Shown here one piece after another: positions 26,411 to 35,181 of a stretch of 64,000 nt of DNA. The stretch is from an uncultured Clostridia bacterium (GTDB lineage: Bacteria; Bacillota; Clostridia; TANB77; CAG-465). A program made the position numbers and the translations under genes. A model generated the notes under the pieces. It saw only the letters and a list, made by a program, of their open reading frames with translations, did no database searches and had not been told where the DNA came from. The stretch covers positions 207,478-271,477 of the forward strand of contig CAKPAG010000001.1 of assembly GCA_934132895.1 (NCBI GenBank). Direction: 5' to 3'. How positions within the stretch are numbered: position 1 is the stretch's first letter; every line of letters begins with the position of its first letter.

Positions 26411-26989
26411 ATATTTTTTTACACTTTTTCTTAAAAGTTCAATTTGTTCCTTATCATCTACCACTGCTTTTATACTAGCATCTAATATATCATTATAATC
26501 AATTAAATACCAATTTATCTCATAACCTAAACTTTCAAAAAGTTCTCGTATAAATTCTCGTGTAGCCCTTCCATTTCCCTCACGAAAAGGATGAAGTACA
26601 TTTAAATCGGTCATAATACATGAAACTTCTTTAAGTAATTCTTCGAATGAAAGTTTTCTAAATTTGTCTAAATCGATTTTTTTCATTACATCTTTAATAT
26701 TTTGCTCTATAAATTGATACTGTGAAAACAAAAAGTTTTCCTTTGTTATATTTTCTAGCCTATACTCTCCTGCAAAATCGTATATATCACAAAATAGATA
26801 ATAATGAATAAATTTTAAATGTTTTTCTTCAAATGTTTTATTAAAATTTAGTTTTCTAATAGTAGTAAGCTTAAAAGCTACCATTTTAGTTTCATATTCT
26901 TTTAATTTTTCTTCATTTCTAATATTTAGTTTATTTTTTAAAACATCACTATTTTTATATGTATATCTTGAATTAATTGCATTATACAT
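26390..26989 (-). CDS. Fic/Doc family AMP-transferase toxin (VbhT-like, class I)
   Basis: 199 residues with the full Fic motif HPFREGNGRATR near residue 135 and the preceding flap. It carries no (S/T)xxxE(G/N) inhibitory helix of its own. That motif is instead in the small gene directly upstream, which overlaps this start by 8 bases: the class I VbhA/VbhT arrangement. Class I Fic toxins transfer AMP (or another group) onto a host protein such as gyrase; the target here is unknown. Confidence 0.93.
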   Translation of the reverse strand: MYNAINSRYTYKNSDVLKNKLNIRNEEKLKEYETKMVAFKLTTIRKLNFNKTFEEKHLKFIHYYLFCDIYDFAGEYRLENITKENFLFSQYQFIEQNIKDVMKKIDLDKFRKLSFEELLKEVSCIMTDLNVLHPFREGNGRATREFIRELFESLGYEINWYLIDYNDILDASIKAVVDDKEQIELLRKSVKKYKKQAGT

Positions 26990-27161
26990 TTATATCACCA
27001 AAATTTAAAAATTCACTCTTTATCTTTTCTATGCCTTCTTTTTCTGTAATTTCATTTCTTAAAAAACTCGTCATTAAACTTACATCAGCTTCTGTTATAT
27101 TGCAGCCTTCTACTTCCATGCTTTTTTGTATATTTTGTATAATTTTTTCGTTTTCTTCCAT
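26982..27161 (-). CDS. VbhA-like antitoxin of the Fic toxin
   Basis: 59 residues, mainly helical. The segment SMEVEG fits the (S/T)xxxE(G/N) inhibitory motif whose Glu blocks ATP binding in Fic proteins. The ATG at 27161 follows AAGGAT; the stop overlaps the fic start, so translation is coupled. It starts 19 bases after the MNT-HEPN gene, so all may be in one operon. The gene is short and easily missed. Confidence 0.85.
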   Translation of the reverse strand: MEENEKIIQNIQKSMEVEGCNITEADVSLMTSFLRNEITEKEGIEKIKSEFLNFGDINV

Positions 27162-27180
27162 AAAATCATCCTTTATACAT

Positions 27181-27896
27181 TTATATTTTATAATTTTTAT
27201 CTAAATATTTTATAACATTTTCAAATTCTTTTACATATTTATTCTTTATATTTAAATATATAGATTTTGCCATTTTTTCATCATACATATGTGTTGTGCT
27301 ATTTCTATCATTTAGCATTAAAGAAAAGTTTTCTTCATTATCAATTATACCATTTTTAAAAGCAAATTTTAGTATTCCTCTAGGTCCAACATCAAATTCA
27401 TTATATCCTGTAATTTCTAAGTAGTCTTTTAACGTTTTCCACATAAGTTCAAATGTAAACTCAAATCTTTGAATAACACAATCAATTGCAAAATTTAAGT
27501 TTTCATCTCCGTACATTTTCTGAATAAACTATAGCTTCTTTTAATCTTTCATATGCATTTTTTAATGAGTTATATCTAACTTTCTTTTTCCCGATTATAT
27601 ATGATAACTCCATCTTTTTTTATTTGTTGTAATAATTTATCTGATGTTTCATTATCTACAAATATAATATCAAAAGAATATAACGTGTTTATTTCATCTA
27701 TTCTATTAATAATTTTTACTTTTTCTTCATCTACTCCATAAATAGCTAAATCTATATCAGAACTTTTTTTATTTTCTTTTCTAGCACGCGAACCAAATAA
27801 TATTACACGTTCAATGCTTTCAAAAGAATTAAATATTTCATCTAAAGATTTAACTATTTTTTCTGGTAAATCAATATTACTTAAGTTAATTATCAT
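27181..27896 (-). CDS. MNT-type nucleotidyltransferase and HEPN partner, joined through two +1 frameshifts
   Basis: 27896-27594 encodes a minimal nucleotidyltransferase domain with GSRARKENKKSSDIDLAIYG, the catalytic GSx10-13DxD pattern. The HEPN/substrate-binding partner (DCVIQRFEFTFELMWKTLKD) is encoded at 27510-27181. The linking 27 codons belong to a third frame, have no start codon, and are bounded by zero-frame CGG codons at 27593 and 27511. Skipping the C at each gives one chain of about 237 residues. Without recoding the products would be a 106-residue MNT and an incomplete HEPN starting at 27516. MNT and HEPN usually form a toxin-antitoxin pair in which MNT modifies the HEPN RNase. 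Confidence 0.82.
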
Positions 27897-27910
27897 ATAT
27901 ATTCACCTTT

Positions 27911-28222
27911 TTATTTTTCTTCTACTTTCTTCTTTTGGGTTCTTTGGACAAATTTCAATACTATTGCATATACTATCCAAATTACAACATCTACTATTAT
28001 ACTAAACAATACCACAATTCCACCCATTACAATAGAAGTAATGGTAGTAAAACTATTTGTTACAATTGTAAAATCTGAACCATCCACATATACTTTTTCA
28101 TTTGAAATATTTCCCATCAATTCTTTTGCAGTGCAAACTCCAAGTATAATTCCAATTCCTAAAATTATGATAGAAATTACTTTTAAAACATTTACTAGTT
28201 TTATTCTCTTTTTTTCTTCCAT
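27911..28222 (-). CDS. Small membrane protein of unknown function
   Basis: 103 residues. Two membrane spans (about residues 10-30 and 60-88) are separated by a polar loop of about 30 residues; both ends are Lys-rich (MEEKKRIK and KKKVEEK). The start follows AGGTGATTTT. Nothing assigns a function. It sits 14 bases before the MNT gene and 11 bases behind the phosphatase gene, so it is probably in the same transcript. Confidence 0.7.
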   Translation of the reverse strand: MEEKKRIKLVNVLKVISIIILGIGIILGVCTAKELMGNISNEKVYVDGSDFTIVTNSFTTITSIVMGGIVVLFSIIVDVVIWIVYAIVLKFVQRTQKKKVEEK

Positions 28223-28233
28223 AAAATCACCTT

Positions 28234-29424
28234 TTAAATTATAACAAGAGGTATTGTTGTTTCCTCATGAGTCAGTCCTGAATGATTACCTTTTGTGTTC
28301 ATATGGTCATCAAGCGATATTCTATCACATACCATGAATTTGTTATTTACAATAACTGCTACATACTCTCCTAATGAGTCGTATGCTATTTTAGAAAAGT
28401 TATTGCTGCCAAATAAATTATATTTATCTATATCTTCTTTTTTTAGCAGTATTACATCTTTTCCAAACTCTTCAATAAATTTTTCTTCAAATTCTTCTCT
28501 AAACTTATCTTTTACAAAGAAACTTACCATTCTTGTATCTATACTTGGCATTGCATAAAAATAATTTGTAAAGTTTATATTTTGATTTAGATATAACATG
28601 CTTGTCATGTCGACTTGTCCATGGTCAGCTGTTAATATAACAGTTACATCTCCAACCTCATTTAATAAATGTTTAATTCCATTTTCTGTTGCTTCTATAA
28701 TTTCATTTGCTTCCTTACTGTTTATTCCATACATATGAGAGGCTGTATCAAGACCAGCAATATAGAAATAATTAAACGTTTCCTTTTCTTCTTCAGATAA
28801 TCTTTTAGCCATAGTTTCAAAGCCCTCTTTTATAGAATAACAACCATGTCTTGAAGCGTTACTTCCTGCAAGCATTTTAGAATAATCTGAATTTATTAAA
28901 TCTCGTGACATATATATATTTACTTTTTTATTATATTTATCAAATACAGGTTTAAAATTAAAAATTTTATCTAAGCTTATTCCTTTTTCCTTTAAAGTAA
29001 GGCCTGTTCTTCTTTGCTCTAAAAGTAATGGATAATAGCTTAAATCTAGTTCTTTGTTATAGTCCCACCAACCAAATATTCCATGTTCATTAGGATAAGA
29101 AGCAGAAATTACACTTGTAATAACTGCTGCAGTTGATGTAGGATTTACAGTCTTCATTTTTAATTTTAGATTTTGCTTTAATATAGATGTATCATTTAAA
29201 GATTTTAATTTATAATATCCAAAGCCATCTAATAATATAAACAAAGTATGTTTCTTCTCGGGTATCATTTCTTTTAACTTGCTTATATCTTCATTTTCTT
29301 TTAATAAAACTCCGTTTTTTAAAGCTAGAGCTTTTGAAAGTTCTACTATATCGTACTGTAAATTATCTCTATAGCTTAAATAGCCTTTTAGTTTTTCTAT
29401 GTTTTCATCTAAATTTTTTATCAA
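28234..29424 (-). CDS. Alkaline phosphatase superfamily protein (type I phosphodiesterase/nucleotide pyrophosphatase-like)
   Basis: 396 residues starting with TTG, which is preceded by an AGGAGG site and is the only good start. Metal-site motifs FILLDGFGYYK, NPTSTAAVITS (the Thr/Ser nucleophile region) and TADHGQVD are in the usual order, followed by HMNTKGNHSGLTHEE near the end. Such enzymes hydrolyse phosphodiesters or nucleotides. No signal peptide is present, so it acts in the cytoplasm. The substrate is unknown. Confidence 0.9.
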   Translation of the reverse strand: MIKNLDENIEKLKGYLSYRDNLQYDIVELSKALALKNGVLLKENEDISKLKEMIPEKKHTLFILLDGFGYYKLKSLNDTSILKQNLKLKMKTVNPTSTAAVITSVISASYPNEHGIFGWWDYNKELDLSYYPLLLEQRRTGLTLKEKGISLDKIFNFKPVFDKYNKKVNIYMSRDLINSDYSKMLAGSNASRHGCYSIKEGFETMAKRLSEEEKETFNYFYIAGLDTASHMYGINSKEANEIIEATENGIKHLLNEVGDVTVILTADHGQVDMTSMLYLNQNINFTNYFYAMPSIDTRMVSFFVKDKFREEFEEKFIEEFGKDVILLKKEDIDKYNLFGSNNFSKIAYDSLGEYVAVIVNNKFMVCDRISLDDHMNTKGNHSGLTHEETTIPLVII

Positions 29425-29472
29425 CCTTTTCCTCCTAATACAATATAATTCATTTTTTAATTTTTAAATATG

Positions 29473-30205
29473 TTAGTCCACTTCATTTTGTACTTGAGTT
29501 ATTGTAGAACTATATTCCGATAATTTTTCATCAAGTCTTAATTGACATTTTTTAAAGATTTTAACTAAATTTTCTAGATTTCCTGTTGTTTGCGCTTCAT
29601 ATAACGCATCTCTATATTCTTTGTTATACTCATCATCTATAGCAATAAGATCAACAGAATTTTCTATACACTGCCTTAATATAACAAACCTTCCTATTCT
29701 TCCATTTCCATCTTGAAAAGGATGTATATGTTCAAATCTTTGATGAAAGTCTGCTATAGCATAAATATCCTTTTTACTTTCATTCCAATCCTCTAATAAA
29801 TTAAAAATACTATTTTCAACCAAATATGGCTCACACAATTTTAAATCTGTTTTTGAAAGTCTATTTTCATACTTTTTCCATTTTCCAATATTATCTATTT
29901 CATCATCTACAGTTCCTTTTTTTAATAACCTATGCCAATCCCATAGTAGATATTTATCAAATGGTTCTTTCAAAGTATTAATTACATTATCAAATAATTC
30001 TAATGAATTTTTTGTTTCTATTACATCATCTAAAAAATGCTCACCGATTAACTTGTTTTTGTTCTAAAAGATCTATTAAATTTTCTTTGCTAAAAGTACT
30101 TCCTTCTAGTTTATTAGAATGATATAAATATTCTACTTTTATAGCATCATACACAGAATTTTTAATTTTTGATAACTTTTGCATTGCATTAATAGATATT
30201 TTCAT
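29473..30205 (-). CDS. Class II Fic protein split by a +1 frameshift at CGG
   Basis: 30205-30047 encodes 53 residues after a good AAGGAG site, including the self-inhibitory motif SNKLEGS. The next codon, CGG at 30046-30044, is followed at once by TGA. Skipping the C gives GGT (Gly) and continues in frame into the catalytic part with HPFQDGNGRIGR. The restored protein is about 243 residues, the normal size and domain order of class II Fic enzymes that AMPylate proteins. The 191-codon catalytic part has no ribosome site at its first ATG (29973), so it is unlikely to be made alone. It starts 24 bases downstream of gltX. Confidence 0.85.
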
Positions 30206-30228
30206 ACTCTTTCTCCTTACTTAAATTT

Positions 30229-31920
30229 TTAAATACTTTCTTTAGCTGACTTAAATCTATTTAAAGTTTCATTTTTTCCTAGAAGTTGCATTATTGCATA
30301 AATATCTGGTGAATTCTCTTTGTTTGTTATTGCAATACGTATAATTTTTGCAAAATCTGCAGTACTTCCAATATACTTGTCAGGATCTGCTTTATACATT
30401 TTCATATCAGTACAAAATCCAATTTTTTCTGCTTGTTCTTTCATATTAGCAAACCATTCGTCTTTTGTATGATTTTCATTATAACTTTCAATATAATTTT
30501 CTAAAGATTTTTTTACAATATCTTTAGTTATTTTTTCATTAAATTCGTATATATATCCACTTTCTTTTATATTCTCTTCAAACAGTTCATTAAAGAAATA
30601 ATAGAAATTTTCTTTTATATCTTCCCATTTTATTATATCTTTACGAATCTTTTTAACATTTTCTCTTTCTACTGCAAAAACTTTTCTAGAATAGTCTAAG
30701 TCTTTAGATACAACTTCATACAAAGCTTCATCATACTTTTTAGACCATACAAGTACTCTATCTAGTACTTCTTTACTACTCATACGAGATATTAATTCTT
30801 TACTTATATCATTTAATTTCATCATATCAAGAAGAGAACCTGCAGAACTCATTTTATTTAATTTAAATTTAAACTCATCTAAAGAAGCTTCCTTATTTTT
30901 ATTTCTCCACATCTCAAAATCTGAATTAAGTATTGTATATAGGTATTCTATAACAGCTTCTACTGGATATCCTGCTTTTATAAAGTACTGTACATCTGCC
31001 TCTTTATCTTTTCTTTTGCTTAATTTTCTTTTGCTTTCTCCTTCTTTTACAAGGATAAGTGGTGCATGAACATATACAGGAGGTTCAAATCCCATAGCAT
31101 TTGCAAGATCTAGGTGAATTGGAACTGATGATATCCACTCCTCTCCTCTTACTACATGTGTTGTTCTCATAAAATGATCATCACATACATGTGCAAAGTG
31201 ATAAGTTGGTAATCCATCTCCTTTAATAATTACAACATCTTGGTCATTTTCTGCTATTTCAATCTTTCCTCTTGCCCCATCTATAAATGAAGTTTTTCTT
31301 AAATGAGAACCTTGAGATCTAAATCTTAAAATAAATTTTTCTCCAGCTTTAACTCTTTCAATAGATTCATCAATTGAAATATTTCTACATTTTGCATATA
31401 TTCCATAATATCCAGGAACCACCTTGTTTTTTTCTTGGGCATCATGATTTGCTTTTAACATTTCTGGTGTACAAAAGCATGGATAAGCAAGTCCTTTTTC
31501 TACTAAATGCTTAGCACATATTCTGTATATATCTCTTCTTTTACTTTGGGTATATGGACCATAATATCCTTTTTCCTCATTTTCAGAAATAACTCCTTCA
31601 TCTGGTGTAAGTCCAAATTCTTTAAGTCCTTCTGTTAAAAGTTTAACACAGCCTTCTATTTCTCTTTTTTGGTCTGTATCTTCTATTCTTACAAAATAGA
31701 TTCCTTCACTTTGTTTTGCCATAATTTTGTTTACGAGTGCCATAAACAAAGCTCCTGTGTGCAAGAACCCTGTTGGAGAAGGTGCATATCTTGTAACGCA
31801 CGCATCTTTTTTTATTCTTCTTACTGGGTATTTAACCTCTAAATCTTCTACTGTATCATGCACATCTGGGAATATATAATGTGCAAGTTCAAAACACTTT
31901 CTTTCCATTTCTTTATCCAT
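30229..31920 (-). CDS. gltX: Glutamate--tRNA ligase
   Basis: 563 residues with an N-terminal extension of about 40 residues (MDKEMERKCFELAHYIFPD) before the class I signature PSPTGFLHTG; KLSKR is the second ATP-binding motif. The YPCFCTPEML region and helical C-terminal anticodon-binding half are typical. It charges tRNA-Glu and, in organisms using the GatCAB pathway, also tRNA-Gln. No T-box was seen in the long upstream region. No in-frame CGG codon was found. Confidence 0.96.
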   Translation of the reverse strand: MDKEMERKCFELAHYIFPDVHDTVEDLEVKYPVRRIKKDACVTRYAPSPTGFLHTGALFMALVNKIMAKQSEGIYFVRIEDTDQKREIEGCVKLLTEGLKEFGLTPDEGVISENEEKGYYGPYTQSKRRDIYRICAKHLVEKGLAYPCFCTPEMLKANHDAQEKNKVVPGYYGIYAKCRNISIDESIERVKAGEKFILRFRSQGSHLRKTSFIDGARGKIEIAENDQDVVIIKGDGLPTYHFAHVCDDHFMRTTHVVRGEEWISSVPIHLDLANAMGFEPPVYVHAPLILVKEGESKRKLSKRKDKEADVQYFIKAGYPVEAVIEYLYTILNSDFEMWRNKNKEASLDEFKFKLNKMSSAGSLLDMMKLNDISKELISRMSSKEVLDRVLVWSKKYDEALYEVVSKDLDYSRKVFAVERENVKKIRKDIIKWEDIKENFYYFFNELFEENIKESGYIYEFNEKITKDIVKKSLENYIESYNENHTKDEWFANMKEQAEKIGFCTDMKMYKADPDKYIGSTADFAKIIRIAITNKENSPDIYAIMQLLGKNETLNRFKSAKESI

Positions 31921-32292
31921 TTTCTATCCTTGTATAATATATTAAATTTACAAAATATATTATACTCTCCTTTCTTTTATCAATTTATTAAAACTATATT
32001 TTAAGGTCATAATCGTTAATATATTGCACTTTGCAAAATCAATCATATTTATTATCCCCAAAATATATTTGCTATACAAATAATCGCAATGTTAGTTGTT
32101 ATACCTTCATCCTCATATGCAGAATTTATCAAGACTTGTAGTCGTTGTATAAACAATATAAATACAAGGATTTAGTTTTAAAATATTCTTTTTAAATATA
32201 TAAATCTCATTATAATATTTAATATATAAATTTACACAATTATTATATAATATTTTAGCTACATAATCAACTAAATAATTAATTTTTTGCCA
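31921..32292. other. Gene-free region between gltX and rnjA
   Basis: About 370 AT-rich bases. No supported gene, tRNA or T-box is seen. A stretch around 32060-32180 is less AT-rich and would read on the minus strand as a short uninterrupted peptide ending FWG, but it has no start or ribosome site; it may be an old gene remnant or an unrecognised RNA. Confidence 0.5.
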
Positions 32293-32333
32293 AAAATAAG
32301 CTACTAAATATTTCCACTTTAGTAGCTTATTTT
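32293..32333 (-). terminator. Terminator of rnjA
   Basis: Perfect 16-base stem AAAATAAGCTACTAAA and complement, 9-base loop, T-tail on the minus strand; it begins 19 bases after the rnjA stop. Confidence 0.9.
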
Positions 32334-32351
32334 AATTTTCTTTCTACCAGA

Positions 32352-34307
32352 TTAATTTTGGTATCTATCCATATCTACATCCATAAGTATTGGAAGTATC
32401 ATAGGTTGTCTTTTGGTCTTTGAATATACATAATGAATTAAAGTTTCTCTTAATGCAGATTTTATATTAGACCATTCTTTTATGTTTTCTCTATCGCATT
32501 TTTCAAGTTCTTTTTTAGCTATTTCTCTTATTTCCTCCATAAGATCTTCACTTTCTCTTACATATACAAATCCACGAGTAACTATATCTGGTCCTGATAC
32601 AACTTTTGATGTTTTCCTATCTAAGCTTACTACAATTATAATCATACCATTTTCAGATAGAAGTTGCCTATCACGAAGTACTATATTACCTACATCACCT
32701 ACTCCAAGTCCATCAACAAGAACCATTCCAGATGGAACTTGCCCTGTAATTTCAGCACTATCATTTCCTATCTCTAATGTTCTACCATTTTCAAGTAAGA
32801 ATATATCTTTTTTATCCATACCTATGCTTACTGCAAGTTCTCCATGTTGTTTTAAAAATCTATATTCACCATGAACTGGCATAAAATATTTAGGCTTTGT
32901 AAGTGCAAGCATAAGTTTAAGTTCTTCTTGACATGCATGTCCTGATACGTGTACATCCGCAAGTTGATTATATATAATTTCAGCACCTAATTTTTCTAAT
33001 TCATCAATTACTCTACCAACAGATTTTTCATTTCCTGGTATTGGTGATGATGAAAATATTACTAAATCATCAGGAGTAATTTGAACTTTTCTATGTTCTC
33101 CTACTGACATACGAGAAAGTGCAGCCATAGGTTCTCCTTGTGAACCAGTTGTAATAATTACAAGTTGTTCTGGGTTATAATTATTAATTTTATCAATGTC
33201 AATTAAAGTTCCTTCAGGCATAGAAATATATCCTAGCTCTTGTGAAACTGTCATAACATTTAGCATACTACGTCCAACTACTGCAACTTTTCTTTTATTT
33301 TTTACTGCAGAGTTTACAATCTGTTGCATTCTATGAATATTTGAAGCAAATGTTGCAACAATAATTCTTTTATTACAATTATTAAATATCTTGTCAAACT
33401 CTCTACCTACACTACTTTCAGACATTGTATATCCGGGTCTTAGTACGTTAGTACTATCTGACATAAGAAGCGTTATACCTTGTCTTCCTAGTTCAGCAAT
33501 TCTTTGAAAATCCATCATTTCACCATCAATTGGTGTATAATCAATTTTAAAGTCTCCTGTATGAAATACTACACCTACTGGAGTAGTTATTGCAACTGCA
33601 ACTGCATCTGCAATTGAGTGCGTCATTTTTATAAATTCTACTTTAAAATATTTTCCAAATTTAACTACGTCACGTGGTTTTACGCATTTTAATTTTGTTG
33701 TTTTATCTAAATTATGTTCAATCAATTTGTTTTTTATAAGGCCAAGTGTTAATTTAGTTCCATACACAGGCACATTTATTTTCTTTAAGAAATATGGTAT
33801 TGATCCTATATGATCTTCATGACCATGAGTAATTACTATAGCTTTTATTTTATCTTTATTTTTTTCAAGATATGTTATATCAGGAATAACTAAATCTACA
33901 CCCAGCATATCATCTTCTGGAAAAGCTAAACCGCAATCTACTATTATAATTTCGTTATCGTATTCAAATACTGTTATATTTTTTCCTATTTCATTCATTC
34001 CACCAAGTGGTATTACTTTAAGTCTTGGTTTTACAAATATACTTGGTTTATTGTTTTTAACTACTACAGGCTTAGTATCAATATTTTCAAATTCTACGTC
34101 CACACTTGTTCTACTATTTAGTTTTTTCTTAGTATCTCTTACTAATCTTGAATTTTTCTTTATATCTTCATCTGTCTTAACGATTCTACTTCTAGAAGTT
34201 TTAGAAGTTCCAACAGACTTTATACTTCTTGTTCCTCTTGTACTTTTATTTCTTAAATCAGAAGATTTTCCTCCTGATTTTTTTATAATTTTCTTCTTTT
34301 CTTCCAT
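32352..34307 (-). CDS. rnjA: Ribonuclease J
   Basis: 651 residues, longer than the usual 555. A Lys/Arg/Ser/Thr-rich, probably disordered N-terminal extension of about 90 residues precedes the metallo-beta-lactamase core with HGHEDHIGSIPYFL, GDFKIDYTP and the beta-CASP part (SDSTNV, STNVLRPGYT, PVHGEYR). It has 5'-exonuclease and endonuclease activity and is central to mRNA decay and rRNA maturation. The basic tail may bind RNA or other degradosome parts (inference). Strong consensus promoter with a leader of about 125 bases. Confidence 0.97.
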   Translation of the reverse strand: MEEKKKIIKKSGGKSSDLRNKSTRGTRSIKSVGTSKTSRSRIVKTDEDIKKNSRLVRDTKKKLNSRTSVDVEFENIDTKPVVVKNNKPSIFVKPRLKVIPLGGMNEIGKNITVFEYDNEIIIVDCGLAFPEDDMLGVDLVIPDITYLEKNKDKIKAIVITHGHEDHIGSIPYFLKKINVPVYGTKLTLGLIKNKLIEHNLDKTTKLKCVKPRDVVKFGKYFKVEFIKMTHSIADAVAVAITTPVGVVFHTGDFKIDYTPIDGEMMDFQRIAELGRQGITLLMSDSTNVLRPGYTMSESSVGREFDKIFNNCNKRIIVATFASNIHRMQQIVNSAVKNKRKVAVVGRSMLNVMTVSQELGYISMPEGTLIDIDKINNYNPEQLVIITTGSQGEPMAALSRMSVGEHRKVQITPDDLVIFSSSPIPGNEKSVGRVIDELEKLGAEIIYNQLADVHVSGHACQEELKLMLALTKPKYFMPVHGEYRFLKQHGELAVSIGMDKKDIFLLENGRTLEIGNDSAEITGQVPSGMVLVDGLGVGDVGNIVLRDRQLLSENGMIIIVVSLDRKTSKVVSGPDIVTRGFVYVRESEDLMEEIREIAKKELEKCDRENIKEWSNIKSALRETLIHYVYSKTKRQPMILPILMDVDMDRYQN

Positions 34308-34437
34308 TAAAAATCCCCTTTCATTTTATATTAATATTTAATTTTCAATCTACATATTTAACCACGTTCAATAATAAAATACTTATATTTAAAATTTTAT
34401 CTTTTGATTTTTACTCGTTCATAAAAACAACAAATAT

Positions 34438-34466
34438 ATTATACTACATTTTTTAGTATTTGTCAA
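34438..34466 (-). promoter_or_regulatory. Consensus promoter of rnjA
   Basis: Minus strand TTGACA (34466-34461), 17-base spacer, TATAAT (34443-34438). A perfect match to the housekeeping consensus. Confidence 0.85.
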
Positions 34467-34553
34467 ATCAACGCTATTTTTTATTATTTATCGACTTTAT
34501 TTTACTAACAGCTACTTTTTGCAAAAAGCATTACATAATTTTAATTTAATGTA

Positions 34554-34582
34554 TTGATTAATCCAAATTTTTATTGTATAAT
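34554..34582 (+). promoter_or_regulatory. Promoter of the 34642 gene
   Basis: TTGATT, 17-base spacer, TATAAT, about 60 bases upstream of the start. Confidence 0.75.
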
Positions 34583-34641
34583 TATTATAGAGTAATAACG
34601 GTAACCTAAATAAATAATTTTATGGAAGGAGAAAATAAAAG

Positions 34642-35151
34642 ATGGAAAAGAACTTAGTTTTGGAAATAGTACGGAAATATATAGACGATAAGTTTTCAAC
34701 TATGGAAAGTATATCAGATTCATTCTATAGAATGGGAATTAACGTCTCAAAATCAAAAGTATCAGAAGCATTGCATTTAGCCATTACTCAAAACATAGTA
34801 AATATTGAAACGGCAAGAGCTATTGCTACAAAAGCTATATCAAATTCTAAAAGACATTCTGGTTATGACAAAAAAATACGGCAAAAATATGAAGAACTAT
34901 TTTTTATGAGAGAAGAATTTATAAAAGCTACACAAAATAATAAACAACTAGATTTTGACGATATTGAAACTACTAACATAAACGATTTTGAAGACTTACC
35001 TGAAACACGGCAGTCAAAAGATAAAAAAGATTTCTTTCTAAGTACATTTAGTTCATCTTTTGGCGATGCAGATGATTTTCCAATAGACACAACAACATCT
35101 CCAGAAGAGTTAGAAGAAAATTACATTAAATACAGAAAAAGCCTCGAATAA
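34642..35151 (+). CDS. Putative helix-turn-helix protein of unknown function
   Basis: 169 residues. The N-terminal half is helical and looks like a DNA-binding unit: EIVRKYIDDKFSTMESISD, then NVSKSKVSEALHLAI as a possible recognition helix. The C-terminal third is acidic and probably disordered. The start follows GGAAGGAG. Three CGG codons are in frame (codons 11 and two later), more than any other gene here. They would give V-R-K, I-R-Q and T-R-Q if read as Arg. No partner genes are in the transcript, which ends at a strong terminator. Confidence 0.65.
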   Translation: MEKNLVLEIVRKYIDDKFSTMESISDSFYRMGINVSKSKVSEALHLAITQNIVNIETARAIATKAISNSKRHSGYDKKIRQKYEELFFMREEFIKATQNNKQLDFDDIETTNINDFEDLPETRQSKDKKDFFLSTFSSSFGDADDFPIDTTTSPEELEENYIKYRKSLE

Positions 35152-35167
35152 TACGAGGCTTTTTTAT
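35136..35167 (+). terminator. Terminator of the 34642 gene
   Basis: AAAAAGCCTCG/CGAGGCTTTTT stem, 7-base loop, T-run; overlaps the last codons of the gene and also faces ddl. Confidence 0.9.
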
Positions 35168-35181
35168 GTTTCAACTTTCTA

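Noticed and set aside
7780..30205. Explaining the CGG shifts by slippage of the tRNA on the preceding codon
   Set aside because: The preceding codons (TTT, AAT, TTG, AAT, GTA, AAT) mostly cannot re-pair one base forward, so a classical slippery P-site is not supported.
31921..32352. T-box leader of gltX
   Set aside because: No T-box sequence (the conserved bulge segment) was found on the minus strand.
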